Part shown: positions 32,372 through 44,921 of the stretch, piece by piece
How positions within the stretch are numbered: the stretch's first letter is position 1
Layout of the letters: every line of letters starts with the position of its first letter
Source of the DNA: Hyphomicrobiales bacterium
Lineage (GTDB): Bacteria > Pseudomonadota > Alphaproteobacteria > Rhizobiales > Rhizobiaceae
Reading direction: 5' to 3'
Assembly: GCA_900472295.1 (NCBI GenBank)
Contig: UCIA01000003.1
Coordinates: 13,220 to 77,219 of the forward strand
DNA length: 64,000 nt
The notes under the pieces: generated by a model
The model's database searches: none
What the model saw: only the letters and a program-made list of their open reading frames with translations
Told to the model about the DNA's origin: nothing
Program-made: the position numbers and the translations under genes

Positions 32372-32434
32372 GCCGAAGCCGCGTGGTTCGGTCAGGGTGC
32401 AGGTCGATATCGACCCGCAAAGCTTCTTGTAGCG
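32372..32434 (+). repeat. priA 3'-end direct repeat, copy B
   Basis: A second copy of the priA 3' end, still in a frame that ends in [17 protein letters not shown] and TAG, but detached from any priA body. It differs from copy A at three synonymous positions, so it probably diverged while part of a working priA. Confidence 0.9.
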
Positions 32435-32441
32435 TTGAGGA

Positions 32442-32900
32442 TTACAGCGTTGCCGGACCGCTCTCAGTGAACGGATTTAGGTAGGGCACGTCGAGAGAGG
32501 CAAAATGCCGGACGTTGGCGGTCAACACGGATAGGCTGTTTAAACGGGCTGTCGCTGCGATCAAGATATCTGCCAAGCCCGGATTGAAGCCTCGTGCGAT
32601 AGTCGCGTCTTCAAGTCTTCCCGCTTCTCGCGCGACGATCGTATCGACCGGTATGATGCGTTGGTCGAATCCAATGACCAGGCTTTCGAACCAAAGGCTG
32701 AGGCGTTCTGCCTTTGCGTGCCCGCCAGACCGCATCAGTTTCGCAATGCCTCTTTCCACTTCCAAAACAACGATTGACGATATGTGCCAGGTGCCGCGCT
32801 CTCGCTGTTCTGCAACCCAGTTGCGAACGTGCGCGGGGAGCGCGGCGCGGTCGGGTGCGAAGGCCGAGACGAAAGATGTATCAAGCAGGTAGCCGTTCAA
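32442..32900 (-). CDS. vapC: PIN-domain toxin VapC
   Basis: VapC toxins are PIN-domain RNases that cleave tRNA or rRNA when freed from VapB. The 152-residue protein shows the metal-binding acidic residues in LLDTSF (D7), VVLEVERG, and NPGLADILIAATA (about D110), with the C-terminal SVLTANVRHF typical of PIN toxins. The start is a TTG at 32900 whose bases overlap the vapB stop as TTGA, indicating tight coupling. It follows vapB in the normal antitoxin-toxin order. The locus is less GC-rich than its neighbours, consistent with recent acquisition. Confidence 0.88.
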   Translation of the reverse strand: MNGYLLDTSFVSAFAPDRAALPAHVRNWVAEQRERGTWHISSIVVLEVERGIAKLMRSGGHAKAERLSLWFESLVIGFDQRIIPVDTIVAREAGRLEDATIARGFNPGLADILIAATARLNSLSVLTANVRHFASLDVPYLNPFTESGPATL

Positions 32901-33142
32901 AATTCGACGTCCCGCGATGGCGATTGGTTGCGTTCCAGCTCGATGCCGCCCGGATACTGGAGCAGGAAGTCAACAAAGGCTTTTTGGCTGTCCTGCGGAT
33001 AGAGCTTTCGCCCCTCATCAATTGGAACGACCATGGCAGTCGGTTTGCCATGCTTGGTGATGATAGTAGGCTCGCCGTTTCCAGCGGCCTCGACCAGTGC
33101 CGAGAGTCCGGCCTTCGCCTCCCGAAGCTGCATGGTTTTCAT
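32897..33142 (-). CDS. vapB: Phd/YefM-type antitoxin of a VapBC pair
   Basis: The 81-residue antitoxin starts MKTMQLREAKAGLSALVEAA and carries the ITKHGKPTAMVVPI core of Phd/YefM-fold DNA-binding antitoxins. Its C-terminal tail ends SPSRDVEF and should cover the toxin. It likely represses its own promoter just upstream (33143-33208). The ATG at 33142 follows AAGGAGAG. The fold is Phd-like although the partner is a PIN toxin, a common combination. Confidence 0.88.
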   Translation of the reverse strand: MKTMQLREAKAGLSALVEAAGNGEPTIITKHGKPTAMVVPIDEGRKLYPQDSQKAFVDFLLQYPGGIELERNQSPSRDVEF

Positions 33143-33208
33143 AGCGGCTCTCCTTGTGGTCTCATGTGGTCATAATATAGGAATTGCCCTGCGAAAGGAA
33201 CAGTCACC

Positions 33209-33904
33209 ATGAAAACCCTTGGCCTCATCGGCGGCATGAGTTGGGAATCGACGGCGATCTATTATCGCCTGCTCAACGAGATCGTGCGCGAGCGTCTGGG
33301 CGGGCTGCATTCGGCAAAGCTCTTGTTGTGGTCGTTCGATTTCGCCGAGATCGCCGAGCGGCAGCATAAGGGCGATTGGCAGGGCGCAGGCGTGCTGTTG
33401 ATCGAGGCGGCGCGCAAGCTGGAGGCGGGCGGCGCCGAAGGGTTGCTGGTCTGCACCAACACAATGCACAAGCTTGCCGACCAGGTGCAGGTGGCGGTGT
33501 CGATCCCGCTGATCCACATTGCCGATGCCACGGCGGTCGCGGTCAAGGGCGTCGGTGTGGCGCGGCCGGCGCTGCTGGCGACGCGCTTCACCATGGAAGA
33601 AGATTTCTACAAGGGCCGGCTGGCCGACAAATATGATCTTCAGCCGGTGGTGCCGGACCAGGCCGGACGCGACATGGTGCACCGGGTGATCTATGACGAA
33701 CTCTGCCAGGGCATCGTCAGCGCGCCATCGAAGTCGGCCTATATCGATGAAGTCGCCCGTTTGCGGCGCGATGAGAATATCGACAGCGTCATCATGGGTT
33801 GCACCGAGATCACCATGCTGATCGGTCAAGCCGATTTCGATATTCCGGTGTTCGATACGACACGCATCCATGCCGAGGCTGCGGTCGCGTTCATGCTGCC
33901 CTGA
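33209..33904 (+). CDS. Aspartate/glutamate racemase family protein
   Basis: The 231-residue protein is a cofactor-independent Asp/Glu racemase of the YgeA-like group. The two catalytic cysteines are C82 (LLVCTNTMH) and C198 (IMGCTE), and GLIGGMSWESTA is the N-terminal signature. It may racemise an amino acid or a related hydantoin-type compound; the substrate is not fixed. The ATG at 33209 follows GAAAGGAA. It diverges from vapBC and converges on the cytochrome gene 16 bp away. Confidence 0.9.
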   Translation: MKTLGLIGGMSWESTAIYYRLLNEIVRERLGGLHSAKLLLWSFDFAEIAERQHKGDWQGAGVLLIEAARKLEAGGAEGLLVCTNTMHKLADQVQVAVSIPLIHIADATAVAVKGVGVARPALLATRFTMEEDFYKGRLADKYDLQPVVPDQAGRDMVHRVIYDELCQGIVSAPSKSAYIDEVARLRRDENIDSVIMGCTEITMLIGQADFDIPVFDTTRIHAEAAVAFMLP

Positions 33905-33920
33905 AGGGTCAACACAGAGA

Positions 33921-36896
33921 TCAGGGCTGGGCGGTCACTGCGACATTGCCGCTGCCGACCACTTTCAGCTTCCATCCGTCCGCTTCCGTGCCGGCCAGAT
34001 TGAGGTGCCCGGTCAGGAAGTACAAACGATCGGTGTCGGGGCCCTTGGCGGTGCAGAAGCGATCCTGCAGATAGGAGGGAGGCGTCGCCTGATAATACAG
34101 GTTGGCCACGATGCTGGCCGGACGCGCCCCCTTCGGCAGATCGGCCAGTGGTACCGAGTAGGTCAGCGTGTCGCTGCCGCCCGCCAGATAGTCGGAATCG
34201 TCTTCGACCTCGGTCGCGCCGACATCGATGGCCAATTCCTCATCGGCACCCAGCGCCTTGGCGATTTCAAGCCGGGCTTCGAGCGGCAGGAAGCCCGTGG
34301 GCAGAATCCGGTTGTCTTTCACTTCGGTGCAGATCGACAGGAAGCTGGTCGTCAACTCGCCTCCCGGCTTCGCGTGCGCGTTGCAGATCGGATTGGGCGT
34401 ATTGGCGGGCGGTGTGGAAACCAGTTCCTGATAGATCTGAACCTGATCCTGCCGCGTGATCTTCTGGTAGTGCGGCTGATGCGGCCGTTCGCCGGGATGC
34501 AGGCGGCCGGAGCAATCATCTTTCCACCAGAGCTCGCCATCGAGCGGTTCGCCGTCGGCACCGACGATGACGCCGGCGGCGTTCGTCCGGCCGGAGACCC
34601 AGAGCGGCTCGCCGTTCTGGTCGAGCACGCTGACGGTTAGAAACGCACGCCGGAAACCGACGCCGGAGGGAAACTTGTGACCGGCGAGGCTCTTCACCGT
34701 CACTTTGGCGTCAAGCGTATCGGCGGTCATGGCTATATCGCTGACGGCGACGGCGGCGGTTGTCTGCGATGCCATGTCCAGCATCGCCTGCTCGGTGAGG
34801 ATGAGCGGATCGACGGCTTTCTTGCCCATCATCGGGTCTCGCGTCCTGATGCCGAAGACATCGGGAAACTGCTGCGCCATCTTGACCAGGAAGACATTGA
34901 GACCAACCAGAGTGTGGCGGGCAAAGCCCTCGCGGGCGACAAGGTCCGGCGCGTTACTGGATTCCGTCTGCGGGAAATTGAGGTTCTCCTGGATGCTGGC
35001 GATCTTGCTCGTCGTCGGCGATCCGTCCTTTTCCACCGACGGCATGTGACAGCTCTGGCAGCTGCGCGGCGTGGCGCCGGCGCCCAGCGGGAGTGGCCCA
35101 TCGGGGGTGCTGCCGGTTCGATAGGCGCTGAACGCCCATTCCGGATAGGTGGTTTGCTCATAGATATGCGCCAGCGTGTTGGTGCCTTGCAGAACCGGCA
35201 GATGAACCGTGTGGCAGGTCCCGCAAACCTCGGAACTCGTGATCGTGGCGTCGTGAACCGGTTTGATGCCGAGAGCGGTATGCATCGGCCCGACCTCCGG
35301 TTTCTCGAACGGGCCGATAAGCGTATCGGGCGAACCGACCATGAAGCTGCCGGTGAAGGTCTTGGCAAAACCGGTCGCATGCGGATTGAGCAGGGCCTGA
35401 CGCTCGTCGACGCAGGCATTCTGCGGCTGGTCGCCAAGCGGTTCGCTGGCCTTGCTGTTGAGCACCATGCGGTGGCACGTCGTGCAGGTGATACCGTCAC
35501 GGGCAAGCATGCCGTAATTGGCATGCGCGGCGCCCGGATTGCCGGCGGGCCACGGCACCGCATCGACCATGTCGCGGGAGAACAGTTCGCATTTGCCGGT
35601 GCGCGCCTTCTCGTCGATGTGAAACTGCCGTTCGCCGCCTATGCCATGACAGCCGAGGCAGACATCCTGCACGACGCCGGACATTTTGGGATGAAAGCTT
35701 TGCGTCTCGCTGGCCAGCTGCGCAAAGAAGATCGGATCGCGGCCGCCCAGCCCCATCGGAGAGGTTCGCCAGGTCGCAAAGGGCGACAGGTTGATCAGGC
35801 CGTCGCCATGCGGGTTCGGCTTGGTCATGTCGAACTGCAGCCCGGTGCTGCCGGCATCATGACAGCCGAGACACTGGCTGGAGGTCAGGAAGGTGTCGGA
35901 CGCATCAGGCCCCTTGGCCCCGACCCAGGTGTTGTCATAGGTCTCGGAAGGCATTCGCGAGACCGTGTCAAAGGTCGGCATCTCGCGCACGTAAGCCCGC
36001 AGCGCGGCGACGACATCGGCGTTCGGACTGTAGAGCGGCTGGCCAAGGCGCGGGCTGGCGTTGACCGGCAAAACCACAGTCTGGTGCAAGGTCGGGGCCG
36101 GTGCTCCGTCGAAGAAATCCTGTGCGAGATAGTTGAGCGGCTTGCCCGGCTCGCCGGCGATATTCTTGGGAGATGCGAAGGTCAGATTGTCGGTCGCCGA
36201 GGCATGACAGTTCATGCAGTACTGGGCGAAGCCCATATTGGGCAGGCTGTTGTTGTCGGCCGGCAGGGCCGGCCAATCCGGAGTCCAGCCGCTCTGGCTG
36301 CCAAAGCCGTACCAACCCCAGAACCAGCCGTCATAAGAAGCGCCGGCATCGCGAATCATGATCGCGGCGCCGCTGGTTGGGAACAGTTTGCGAGGATCGA
36401 CGGCACGGCAATCGGATGCCGGTTCGGAAAACATCTCCTTGACCATGATGGCGCCGTCGGGAACCGGCGGCGGATGATCGACCTCGCCTTCGGCCGGGCG
36501 GTTCTTGCGAAGCCAGTCCGCCATCTCGGGCGAATACCAGATCATCACAGGCGCGTGGGTTCCGAAGTCCTTGCCCTGCCAGGCGCCGTTGACCAGGGTC
36601 GCGATGCGCGGTCCGGCCTGGCGCACGAATTTGTCATGCACCCATCCGGCGGCCTCGTCGCGATAGCAGTAGCCGCCCAGATATTGGTTGAGCTTGTTTT
36701 CGTAGTCTCCCAGCGACAGTGCCGAGGGCTTCTTGATCGTGGGCTCGAGCTGGCGGCAGACCTGTGGATCGGCGGGAACCATGGCCGTCGGCCGTTCGGC
36801 GATGCAGTCGGCGCGCGCGCCTTGCGCGATCCCGGCAAGGGCTGCCGCGGCGACCCAGATTCTGGCCAGGTTCAATGTCCGGAAAAGCGCCGGCAT
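33921..36896 (-). CDS. Large six-haem c-type cytochrome with P460-like N-terminal domain
   Basis: The 991-residue protein has a signal peptide (cleavage after about ARA, residues 1-29) and six CXXCH haem motifs at residues 227, 342, 413, 471, 558 and 613, so it should be periplasmic. The first ~230 residues, with IMVKEMF, DGWFWGWYGFG and CMNCH, resemble a cytochrome P460-like domain. The C-terminal ~300 residues have no haem motif and look beta-rich. The electron partner and substrate are unknown. The ATG at 36896 follows GGGAGAC. A soluble electron carrier or small-molecule oxidoreductase is possible. It is monocistronic, in the accessory block between priA and atpH. Confidence 0.85.
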   Translation of the reverse strand: MPALFRTLNLARIWVAAAALAGIAQGARADCIAERPTAMVPADPQVCRQLEPTIKKPSALSLGDYENKLNQYLGGYCYRDEAAGWVHDKFVRQAGPRIATLVNGAWQGKDFGTHAPVMIWYSPEMADWLRKNRPAEGEVDHPPPVPDGAIMVKEMFSEPASDCRAVDPRKLFPTSGAAIMIRDAGASYDGWFWGWYGFGSQSGWTPDWPALPADNNSLPNMGFAQYCMNCHASATDNLTFASPKNIAGEPGKPLNYLAQDFFDGAPAPTLHQTVVLPVNASPRLGQPLYSPNADVVAALRAYVREMPTFDTVSRMPSETYDNTWVGAKGPDASDTFLTSSQCLGCHDAGSTGLQFDMTKPNPHGDGLINLSPFATWRTSPMGLGGRDPIFFAQLASETQSFHPKMSGVVQDVCLGCHGIGGERQFHIDEKARTGKCELFSRDMVDAVPWPAGNPGAAHANYGMLARDGITCTTCHRMVLNSKASEPLGDQPQNACVDERQALLNPHATGFAKTFTGSFMVGSPDTLIGPFEKPEVGPMHTALGIKPVHDATITSSEVCGTCHTVHLPVLQGTNTLAHIYEQTTYPEWAFSAYRTGSTPDGPLPLGAGATPRSCQSCHMPSVEKDGSPTTSKIASIQENLNFPQTESSNAPDLVAREGFARHTLVGLNVFLVKMAQQFPDVFGIRTRDPMMGKKAVDPLILTEQAMLDMASQTTAAVAVSDIAMTADTLDAKVTVKSLAGHKFPSGVGFRRAFLTVSVLDQNGEPLWVSGRTNAAGVIVGADGEPLDGELWWKDDCSGRLHPGERPHQPHYQKITRQDQVQIYQELVSTPPANTPNPICNAHAKPGGELTTSFLSICTEVKDNRILPTGFLPLEARLEIAKALGADEELAIDVGATEVEDDSDYLAGGSDTLTYSVPLADLPKGARPASIVANLYYQATPPSYLQDRFCTAKGPDTDRLYFLTGHLNLAGTEADGWKLKVVGSGNVAVTAQP

Positions 36897-37261
36897 GATC
36901 GTCTCCCATCTGAGATCCTGCCTGCCGCACTCCGTCCGTGCAGATTTCACAAGTGATCGTGAAAAATGTGAAGCTGCCAAGATGAACAAGCAGTCGACGA
37001 AATAAACATCGATACGATAATACTTGGTTTCCCCTGCGGCAAGCCAGGTATTCTATACTGGCGAAGAAATTGCGCCGGGGATGCTCATCTGCCTGGATTG
37101 CTTGCGCAACGGCCATTTCGGCCCACGAAGACGGCCGTTCTCGGTGGGGATTTCCAGCCGAGGCTTTTGGCGAAACCTCGACTTACCGGCCGCGCGCTTG
37201 ACTTCCGTCAAGGGTGACATTCAATGCGCCCGCAATTGCTGCAAAGGGGGGGCGAGACACA
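36897..37261. other. Divergent intergenic region upstream of the cytochrome gene
   Basis: This 365-bp region separates the cytochrome gene (minus) and a membrane-protein gene (plus). It is AT-richer near 36950-37040. CTTGAC (37197-37202) pairs with GTCAAG (37207-37212) in a short hairpin. AAAGGGGGGG at 37242-37251 is the ribosome site of the downstream gene. No ORF or known operator was recognised. Confidence 0.35.
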
Positions 37262-37657
37262 ATGGAATTTGGGTTTCCGTGGCCAACCAGCCAGGGCGAG
37301 TGGCTGGCGTGGTCGAGCGCCGTCGCCACTTTGGCGCTCGGCCTGCTGTTTTTCCTGATGCCAGGGCTCGCCTTTCGCATCCTTCGACTGCAGGTCCGGC
37401 CGGAAAAGGCAGCGGCGATCGCCGAGGGGCGTGGCCGCATGTCGGGCTTCTATCTCGGCGTCAGCCTGTGCTGCATTCTGCTCGCCCAGCCATGGCTTTA
37501 TATGGCGCTCGGCTTCTCCTGGCTGTTCACTGCTTTCGGCCGTTTGCTGTCGATGATGTCGGACGGCGCCAACACGCCTTTCAATTGGGCGTCCATCGTT
37601 GTCGAGCTGGTGTTGGCCGCGTTGCCGCTCGCCTTCGTCTTCGGCTTTCTGCCCTGA
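37262..37657 (+). CDS. Conserved membrane protein, possibly DUF4345-like
   Basis: The 131-residue protein begins MEFGFPWPTSQGEWLAW and has four predicted transmembrane segments (about 18-36, 55-80, 85-100, 108-128). The two-pair layout resembles DUF4345-like proteins, but I do not identify the family with confidence. The ATG at 37262 is preceded by a run of seven G residues; an in-frame extension to 37214 lacks support. It is followed by 247 bp and the atp operon. Confidence 0.7.
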   Translation: MEFGFPWPTSQGEWLAWSSAVATLALGLLFFLMPGLAFRILRLQVRPEKAAAIAEGRGRMSGFYLGVSLCCILLAQPWLYMALGFSWLFTAFGRLLSMMSDGANTPFNWASIVVELVLAALPLAFVFGFLP

Positions 37658-37904
37658 ATCGGCAGCCAATCCAAAGGCTTCGGTTGAACTCTGCGGCCGG
37701 ATGCGACAATAGTGCCCGAAAAGCATGCGGAACGACGCATTGCGGTCTTAAAATGCCTGTGCTAGACGGCAATCGACTTTCGGCCGGGGATAGCGGAAGC
37801 CGCGCCTCCGTGCTTGGAAAAACTTAGTAAGGTCAAAGATTTAGCCAGAGTTTTTTGCTCGCGCCAACAATCTGCGGCCCCTCAGACAAGAGAAAAGACG
37901 GTCC

Positions 37905-38464
37905 GTGGCTCAATCGTCATCGCCAATCTCAGGTGTCGCAGAACGCTACGCGGGTTCGCTGTTCGAACTCGCACTGCAGTCCAATTCGGTCGCCAAGGTC
38001 GAGGCAGACCTCAACAGTTTCGCCAAGATGCTCGATGACAGCGCCGATCTTACGCGCCTCATCAACAGCCCGGTGTTCTCCAGCGAGGACCAGGCCAAGG
38101 CAATCGCGGCAATCGCCGACAAGGCCAAAATCACCGGTCTGACCGGCAATTTCCTGCGCGTCGTCGCCCGCAATCGCCGTCTCTTCGCCGTGCCTGGCAT
38201 GATCAAGGCTTTCCGCCAGATCGCCGCCGAACAGCGCGGCGAGACATCAGCCGAAGTCACTTCGGCGCATGAACTGACGTCTGCCCAGCAGACCGAACTC
38301 AAGGCCACGCTGAAAAGCGTCGCCGGCAAGGATGTGGCCATCTCCGTCACTGTCGATCCGTCGCTGCTCGGCGGTCTGATCGTCAAGATGGGCTCGCGCC
38401 AGATCGATACGTCGCTCAAAACCAAACTCAATTCGCTCAAGCTTGCACTGAAAGAGGTCGGCTG

Positions 38465-38465
<1 letters not shown>
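37905..38465 (+). CDS. atpH: F-type ATP synthase delta subunit
   Basis: AtpH joins the F1 head to the peripheral stalk. The 186-residue protein starts with a GTG at 37905 and has [15 protein letters not shown] and the C-terminal [18 protein letters not shown] signature. It opens the atpHAGDC operon; the 247-bp region upstream should hold the operon promoter. Its stop overlaps the atpA start by one base (TGATG). Confidence 0.96.
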
Positions 38466-39994
<1,529 letters not shown>

Positions 39995-40028
39995 GAAGAA
40001 GCCGGACGCACGGGATCAGGTTTGAAGC

Positions 40029-42558
<2,530 letters not shown>

Positions 42559-42560
42559 TT

Positions 42561-42663
42561 TAGGGAATAGGGAGTAGGGAGTAGTGAGTAGGGAATAGCA
42601 AGTGTGTGACCGGGGACGTTTAGGCCCTTTCACTACTGACTACTCACTATTCCCTACTCACTA
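42561..42663. repeat. Heptamer tandem repeat hairpin between atpD and atpC
   Basis: The left arm is five 7-bp units of the TAGGGAA/TAGGGAG/TAGTGAG kind (42561-42595). The right arm holds the inverse type, units CTACTGA, CTACTCA, CTATTCC, CTACTCA (42633-42660). TAGTGAGTAGGGAATAG (42582-42598) pairs perfectly with 42647-42663, a 17-bp stem with a 48-nt loop. The right arm ends seven bases before the atpC ATG, where a ribosome site is expected. Confidence 0.85.
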
Positions 42664-42670
42664 AATTGAC

Positions 42671-43078
42671 ATGGCTGAAGCTTTCCAATTCGAACTCGTT
42701 TCGCCGGAGCGCCTGCTGGTTTCCGAGCAGGTCGAATCCGTCGTCATTCCGGGCGCCGAGGGCGAGATGACCGTCATGGCCAATCACGCGCCGGTCATGA
42801 CCACGATCAAGCCGGGCGTCGTCACGGTGAAGACCGTTGGCGGCAAGGAAGAGCGCTATGTGGTGTTCGGCGGCTTTGCCGACATCGTCCCGGCCGGCTG
42901 CACGCTGCTCGCCGAATCGGCGGTTGCCGTCGGCGATATCGACCGCGCCGATCTCGCCCGCCGCATCCAGGACGCCAAGGAAGATGCCGCCGACGCCAAG
43001 GACGACCAGTCCCGAAGCAAGGCAGAGCAGTTCCTCGCCCAGCTCACCACGCTCGAAGGCGCACTGCTGGCGGCGTAA
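42671..43078 (+). CDS. atpC: F-type ATP synthase epsilon subunit
   Basis: The 135-residue epsilon subunit has the N-terminal beta-sandwich (FELVSPERLLVS, GAEGEMTVMANHAPVMT) and a C-terminal helical region. It regulates rotation and ATP hydrolysis. The ATG at 42671 has no Shine-Dalgarno: the 20 bases upstream are CT-rich and belong to the repeat hairpin. Translation may depend on structure, unfolding, or leaderless-like initiation. It ends the operon, followed by a terminator. Confidence 0.95.
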   Translation: MAEAFQFELVSPERLLVSEQVESVVIPGAEGEMTVMANHAPVMTTIKPGVVTVKTVGGKEERYVVFGGFADIVPAGCTLLAESAVAVGDIDRADLARRIQDAKEDAADAKDDQSRSKAEQFLAQLTTLEGALLAA

Positions 43079-43097
43079 GCCTGAGTGAAACAAGAGA

Positions 43098-43130
43098 CGA
43101 AACAGGCCGGGTTCAACCCGGCCTGTTTCG
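43098..43130. terminator. Terminator of the atp operon
   Basis: CGAAACAGGCCGGGTT (43098-43113) and its complement (43115-43130) form a 16-bp perfect stem around a single base, so the real loop is slightly larger (TTCAA). The right arm ends in TGTTTCG. It is symmetric and may also serve the convergent uxuB gene, 93 bp further on. Confidence 0.8.
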
Positions 43131-43223
43131 TGCCCACATATATGCTCGAGGAACTTCATCAGTAGGATGGACCGGCGACTTGCCGCCTCGGCAATGCGGC
43201 TCCTTTTGGGACCTCGACCGCCG

Positions 43224-44732
43224 TCAGACCTGTCTCGTCGGTCCCGGTATGCCGAGCGCTGCCAGCGCAGGCGCAATCCCGCCTTGCCGGATATGGACGC
43301 GATGGGCGGCGACCAGTTCGATCAGCGCCTGGCGCTCGGGCCTGTCCTTGGCGAAGCCGGCGAGGTCGAACACCGCTGCCACCCGTTCCAGTGTCCGGCG
43401 CTCGCCAAGCGCGGCCAGCGCCTTATCAAGCGGATCGGTGAAGTGGGCTTCCGGCAAGCTGTTGCCGCGCGCCTCACAGGCGGCGATCCAGGCGGCGATC
43501 ACCAGCGTCAGATGTTCCGGGACCAGGCCGGCCTGGATGCGCTCGATGGCGGAAGCGACAATGCGCTGCGGCAATTTCTGGCTGCCGTCATTGGCGATCT
43601 GCGCGGTGCGGTGGGCAAGTGCTGTGTTGGAAAACCGCTCCGCAAGCTCGGCTGTATAGGCTGACGTGTCGAGCCCGGCATCTCCAGGCAATGTCGGGAT
43701 CGCCTCGACCCAGAGCCGGTCGACGAATTCGCGGATCGTCGGATCGGCGAAGGCGCGGTCGACGGTGGCGTGGCCGCCGAGCAAGCCGAGATAGGCGATG
43801 CCCGAATGGGCGCCGTTGAGCAGCCTGAGCTTCATGTCCTCGAACGGGCTGACATCCTCGACCATGGTGACGCCGAATTTTTCCCAGGCCGGACGTCCCG
43901 CCGGGAAGCGGTCCTCGATCACCCATTGCCGGAATGGTTCGGTCATCACCGGCCAGGCGTCCTCGATACCAAGCTCGTCTGTGATGCGCGCGCGGTCGGC
44001 ATCGGTGGTTGCCGGCACGATGCGGTCGACCATGCTTGAGGGAAATGCCACGTTGTTGGCGATATGGTCGGCGAGGGCGGCCTCGCCTGAGGCGGCAGGT
44101 CGGGCATCGCGCAATTTTGCGAAGGCGATCAGCAGCCGGTGCAGCGTGGCGCCGTTGGCCGGAAGGTTGTCGCAGCACAGCACCGTGAAGGGCGGCGTGC
44201 CGGCGGCGCGGCGGCGCGCCAACGCTTCCGCCAGAAAACCATGCGCGGTTTTCGGCGATCGGGGATTGCCCAGATCGTGGGCGATCTCGGGATGGCTTTC
44301 GTCGAGGCTGCCGTCGGCTGCCCGGAGATAGGCCTTTTCGGTGATGGTCAGGGTGACGATGCGGGTGCATGGATCGGTTAGCGCGGCGAGCACCGCGCCG
44401 GGGTCTTCCGGCGCCACCAGCATCGACTGGATGGAGCCGATGACGCGCAGGCTCTCACCCTCGCTGCCGCGCACCGCCAGCGTGTAGAGCCCGTCCTGCG
44501 GCGCCAGCGCATAACGTGTGTCGGGGCTGCGCAGCGAGACCCCGACAATGCCCCAGCCGGTCTCGCCGGCGGCCAGGCAATCATCGACATAGGCCGCCTG
44601 ATGGGCGCGGTGGAAGGCACCGACGCCGAGATGGACGATACCCGGGGCGATGACGGCACGGTCATAGGCCGGGATCGCGACCGAGGCCGGCAAGGATTGC
44701 ACCGTGGCGTTGGAAAGGCGTCTGCTGGTCAT
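43224..44732 (-). CDS. uxuB: Fructuronate reductase (mannitol dehydrogenase family)
   Basis: The 502-residue polyol-specific long-chain dehydrogenase has the N-terminal nucleotide-binding VHLGVGAFHRAHQAAY and the C-terminal active-site block KLRLLNGAHSGIAYLG. Fructuronate reductase interconverts D-fructuronate and D-mannonate with NADH; the same fold also covers mannitol dehydrogenase. The uxaC gene divergently beside it makes UxuB the best reading. The ATG at 44732 has only a weak ribosome site (AAGCC). Its promoter is shared with uxaC and carries an inverted repeat. Confidence 0.88.
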   Translation of the reverse strand: MTSRRLSNATVQSLPASVAIPAYDRAVIAPGIVHLGVGAFHRAHQAAYVDDCLAAGETGWGIVGVSLRSPDTRYALAPQDGLYTLAVRGSEGESLRVIGSIQSMLVAPEDPGAVLAALTDPCTRIVTLTITEKAYLRAADGSLDESHPEIAHDLGNPRSPKTAHGFLAEALARRRAAGTPPFTVLCCDNLPANGATLHRLLIAFAKLRDARPAASGEAALADHIANNVAFPSSMVDRIVPATTDADRARITDELGIEDAWPVMTEPFRQWVIEDRFPAGRPAWEKFGVTMVEDVSPFEDMKLRLLNGAHSGIAYLGLLGGHATVDRAFADPTIREFVDRLWVEAIPTLPGDAGLDTSAYTAELAERFSNTALAHRTAQIANDGSQKLPQRIVASAIERIQAGLVPEHLTLVIAAWIAACEARGNSLPEAHFTDPLDKALAALGERRTLERVAAVFDLAGFAKDRPERQALIELVAAHRVHIRQGGIAPALAALGIPGPTRQV

Positions 44733-44840
44733 GGCTTGGCTTGTTGGGCGCGGCTTGTCGCTGGATGGCGTGCGGGGCGGGATCGGCTAGTGGCGTACCA
44801 TCCGCTCTTCCGCCGCACAATGACCTGACGTCGGCTAAAA

Positions 44841-44875
44841 GTCATCATACAACAATCCGATTTTTGTATGTTGAC
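44841..44875. promoter_or_regulatory. Candidate GntR-type operator in the uxuB/uxaC divergent promoter
   Basis: GTCATCATACAA (44841-44852) and TTGTATGTTGAC (44864-44875) match as an inverted repeat at 11 of 12 positions, with an 11-bp spacer. The cores CATACAA/TTGTATG are exact. The site lies in the 189 bp between the divergent starts, and the nearby GntR gene is the obvious candidate repressor. Confidence 0.6.
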
Positions 44876-44921
44876 ATTATTTCTTCTCAACCCTACCGAT
44901 AGCGGCCCTGGGAGGAAATAC

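Noticed and set aside
32007..32432. A 141-codon plus-strand frame ending like PriA
   Set aside because: It is antisense to the methyltransferase at its start and ends in the duplicated priA tail; treated as a repeat, not a gene.
34677..36956. A 759-codon plus-strand frame opposite the cytochrome gene
   Set aside because: It is a high-GC antisense shadow; the minus strand carries six CXXCH motifs and a signal peptide.
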